The notes below the pieces were generated by a model that did not search any database, was not told where the DNA came from, and was given only the letters and a program-made list of their open reading frames with translations. A stretch of 6,301 nucleotides of DNA from contig DQBD01000257.1 of the NCBI GenBank assembly GCA_003526065.1, forward strand, positions 1 through 6,301, in the 5' to 3' direction. Position 1 is the stretch's first letter. Each line of letters starts with the position of its first letter. A program made the translations under genes and the position numbers. Origin of the DNA: Gammaproteobacteria bacterium. GTDB taxonomy: Bacteria; Pseudomonadota; Gammaproteobacteria; Immundisolibacterales; Immundisolibacteraceae. Shown here in pieces: positions 5,796-6,301 of the stretch.

Positions 5796-5811
5796 TGTCG
5801 CACATGCGACA
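5796..5811. promoter_or_regulatory. NifA-type upstream activator site, TGT-N10-ACA
   Basis: The sequence TGTCGCACATGCGACA matches the NifA binding consensus TGT-N10-ACA exactly. It is also a 7-bp perfect palindrome (TGTCGCA-ca-TGCGACA). Its centre lies about 120 bases upstream of the predicted bolA start and about 102 bases upstream of the candidate plus-strand sigma-54 start near 5906. Both are typical distances for a looping enhancer. Another dimeric regulator with a similar palindrome cannot be excluded. Confidence 0.75.
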
Positions 5812-5879
5812 CGACAGGAATCACACCTGAGGCGCGGGGGTTGCCCGAAAACCCGTTGACGCCGCCGACTGGCGTGATC

Positions 5880-5895
5880 TGGAGCTCAACTTGCA
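5880..5895 (+). promoter_or_regulatory. Candidate sigma-54 promoter facing selO
   Basis: The plus strand reads TGGAGCT-CAAC-TTGCA. The GG and GC dinucleotides are correctly spaced, the -12 half is perfect, and the -24 half is weak (TGG then AGCT). The start would be at about 5906, roughly 100 bases before the selO ATG. It is less convincing than the divergent promoter at 5695-5710. Confidence 0.4.
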
Positions 5896-5930
5896 TGAGG
5901 CCCCCGCGGCGTTTCGGGAGCGGCGGCGGT

Positions 5931-5959
5931 ATGAGCCCGGTGCTCACCAGGGCTATAGT
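5931..5959 (+). promoter_or_regulatory. Candidate sigma-70 promoter of selO
   Basis: A TATAGT -10 box (5954-5959, five of six bases) has a weak ATGAGC -35 box (5931-5936) at a 17-base spacing. The start would be near 5966, about 40 bases before the ATG at 6006. It could be the constitutive promoter of selO, beside the sigma-54-like site. Confidence 0.45.
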
Positions 5960-6005
5960 GAGCAATGATATTTTCGGCAACGCACGGCGCGACTGGTTCG
6001 ACGAC

Positions 6006-6301
6006 ATGGCTTCATCTCCCCACATTCGCTACGGCAGTCTCGATGGGCTGCGTCTTTCAACCGGTTTCGCCCGGCTGCCTGCGGCGTTTCACACCCGGCT
6101 GCCGCCGACGCCCTTGCCGGAACCCTATCTCGTCGCCGGCAGCGTTGATGCCGCGGCTCTGCTGGGTCTGGATCCGGCGCTGATCGATCACCCCGATTTC
6201 CCAGCGCTGTTCGCCGGCAACCGCCTTCCCGAAGGGGCCGAGCCGCTGGCGGCGGGCTATTCGGGGCATCAGTTCGGCGTCGCAGCACGGCGCGGCCGTC
6301 G
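6006..6301 (+). CDS. selO: SelO/YdiU protein adenylyltransferase, N-terminal part, cut by the window end
   Basis: SelO is a pseudokinase-fold enzyme that transfers AMP from ATP to Ser, Thr or Tyr of target proteins, with links to redox stress. The 98 visible residues carry the family N-terminus: LSTGFARLPAAFHTRLPPTPLPEPYLV (17-43), AALLGLD, then FPALFAGNRLPEGAEPLAAGYSGHQFGV (65-92). GHQFG (87-91) is the hallmark before the ATP-binding region. Family members continue with a PQLGDGRA-like motif. Here the frame instead reads AARRGR, while another frame gives QHGAAV, as if bases were missing in the last 25 bases. The end may be a frameshift or a sequence-edge error. I chose ATG 6006 because the family similarity starts shortly after it, although no clear ribosome site precedes it. 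A GTG at 5958 is in frame but lies within the predicted promoter. The gene runs off the right edge. Confidence 0.85.
   Translation, partial: MASSPHIRYGSLDGLRLSTGFARLPAAFHTRLPPTPLPEPYLVAGSVDAAALLGLDPALIDHPDFPALFAGNRLPEGAEPLAAGYSGHQFGVAARRGR

Larger units (their letters stand above)
5624..6005. other. Divergent regulatory region between bolA and selO
   Basis: These 382 bases hold no gene that I can support. The long minus-strand frame that crosses the region has no family resemblance and runs across the promoter elements. The region contains the bolA leader with a gccgg-ccgaa-ccggc repeat, the sigma-54 promoter, an inverted repeat gcaaa...tttgc (5737-5753), the NifA-type site, and two candidate plus-strand promoters. 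The stretch between promoter and activator site, where an IHF site would be expected, shows no clear IHF consensus. Confidence 0.6.

Noticed and set aside
5870..5886. A second plus-strand sigma-54 match beginning TGGCGTG
   Set aside because: Its -24 half equals that of the bolA promoter, but the GC is one base off and TTGCA is absent.
5642..6025. A minus-strand open frame of 127 codons upstream of bolA
   Set aside because: It covers the promoter and activator elements and has an Arg/Pro-rich composition without family resemblance.

Overview
The window is GC-rich proteobacterial DNA. A sigma-54 promoter paired with a NifA-type upstream activator site suggests a nitrogen-fixing proteobacterium, most likely a gammaproteobacterium. 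The species cannot be named from the sequence. Coding density is high and most genes lie on the minus strand.

Left part (1-640). The minus strand of bases 1 to about 104 carries the 5' two thirds of a cobalamin (B12) riboswitch. Its controlled gene lies outside the window to the left. Divergent from it, on the plus strand, is a small antibiotic-biosynthesis-monooxygenase (ABM) family gene. Its last third is out of frame, apparently after a deletion of about 13 bases.

Middle part (613-3236). A large minus-strand gene encodes a TonB-dependent outer-membrane receptor of the OprC/NosA copper type, with the CxxxM and HxM copper-ligand motifs. It is followed upstream by about 317 bases without a gene, holding a plausible sigma-70 promoter and a short palindrome.

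Right part (3237-5710). Five minus-strand genes form a tight operon: bolA, a 119-aa protein, a 155-aa protein, a rhodanese-ankyrin fusion whose rhodanese site lacks the catalytic cysteine, and a 145-aa protein. Upstream of bolA are a near-consensus -24/-12 sigma-54 promoter and, about 120 bases further up, a perfect TGT-N10-ACA site. The operon is therefore probably co-regulated with nitrogen fixation. Three of its five products belong to no family I recognise, so this is the most interesting part of the window.

Right edge (5711-6301). Divergent from the operon is the start of a SelO/YdiU protein-AMPylase gene, cut by the window end. A weaker sigma-54-like element faces it, so the activator site could serve both directions. 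Its reading departs from the SelO family consensus just after GHQFG, in the last bases of the window.

How the genes work together: the bolA operon looks like an accessory module made under nitrogen-fixing conditions, perhaps linked to Fe-S or sulfur handling. That reading rests on BolA and the rhodanese fold and is inference. The copper receptor, the B12 switch and the ABM gene are separate units.
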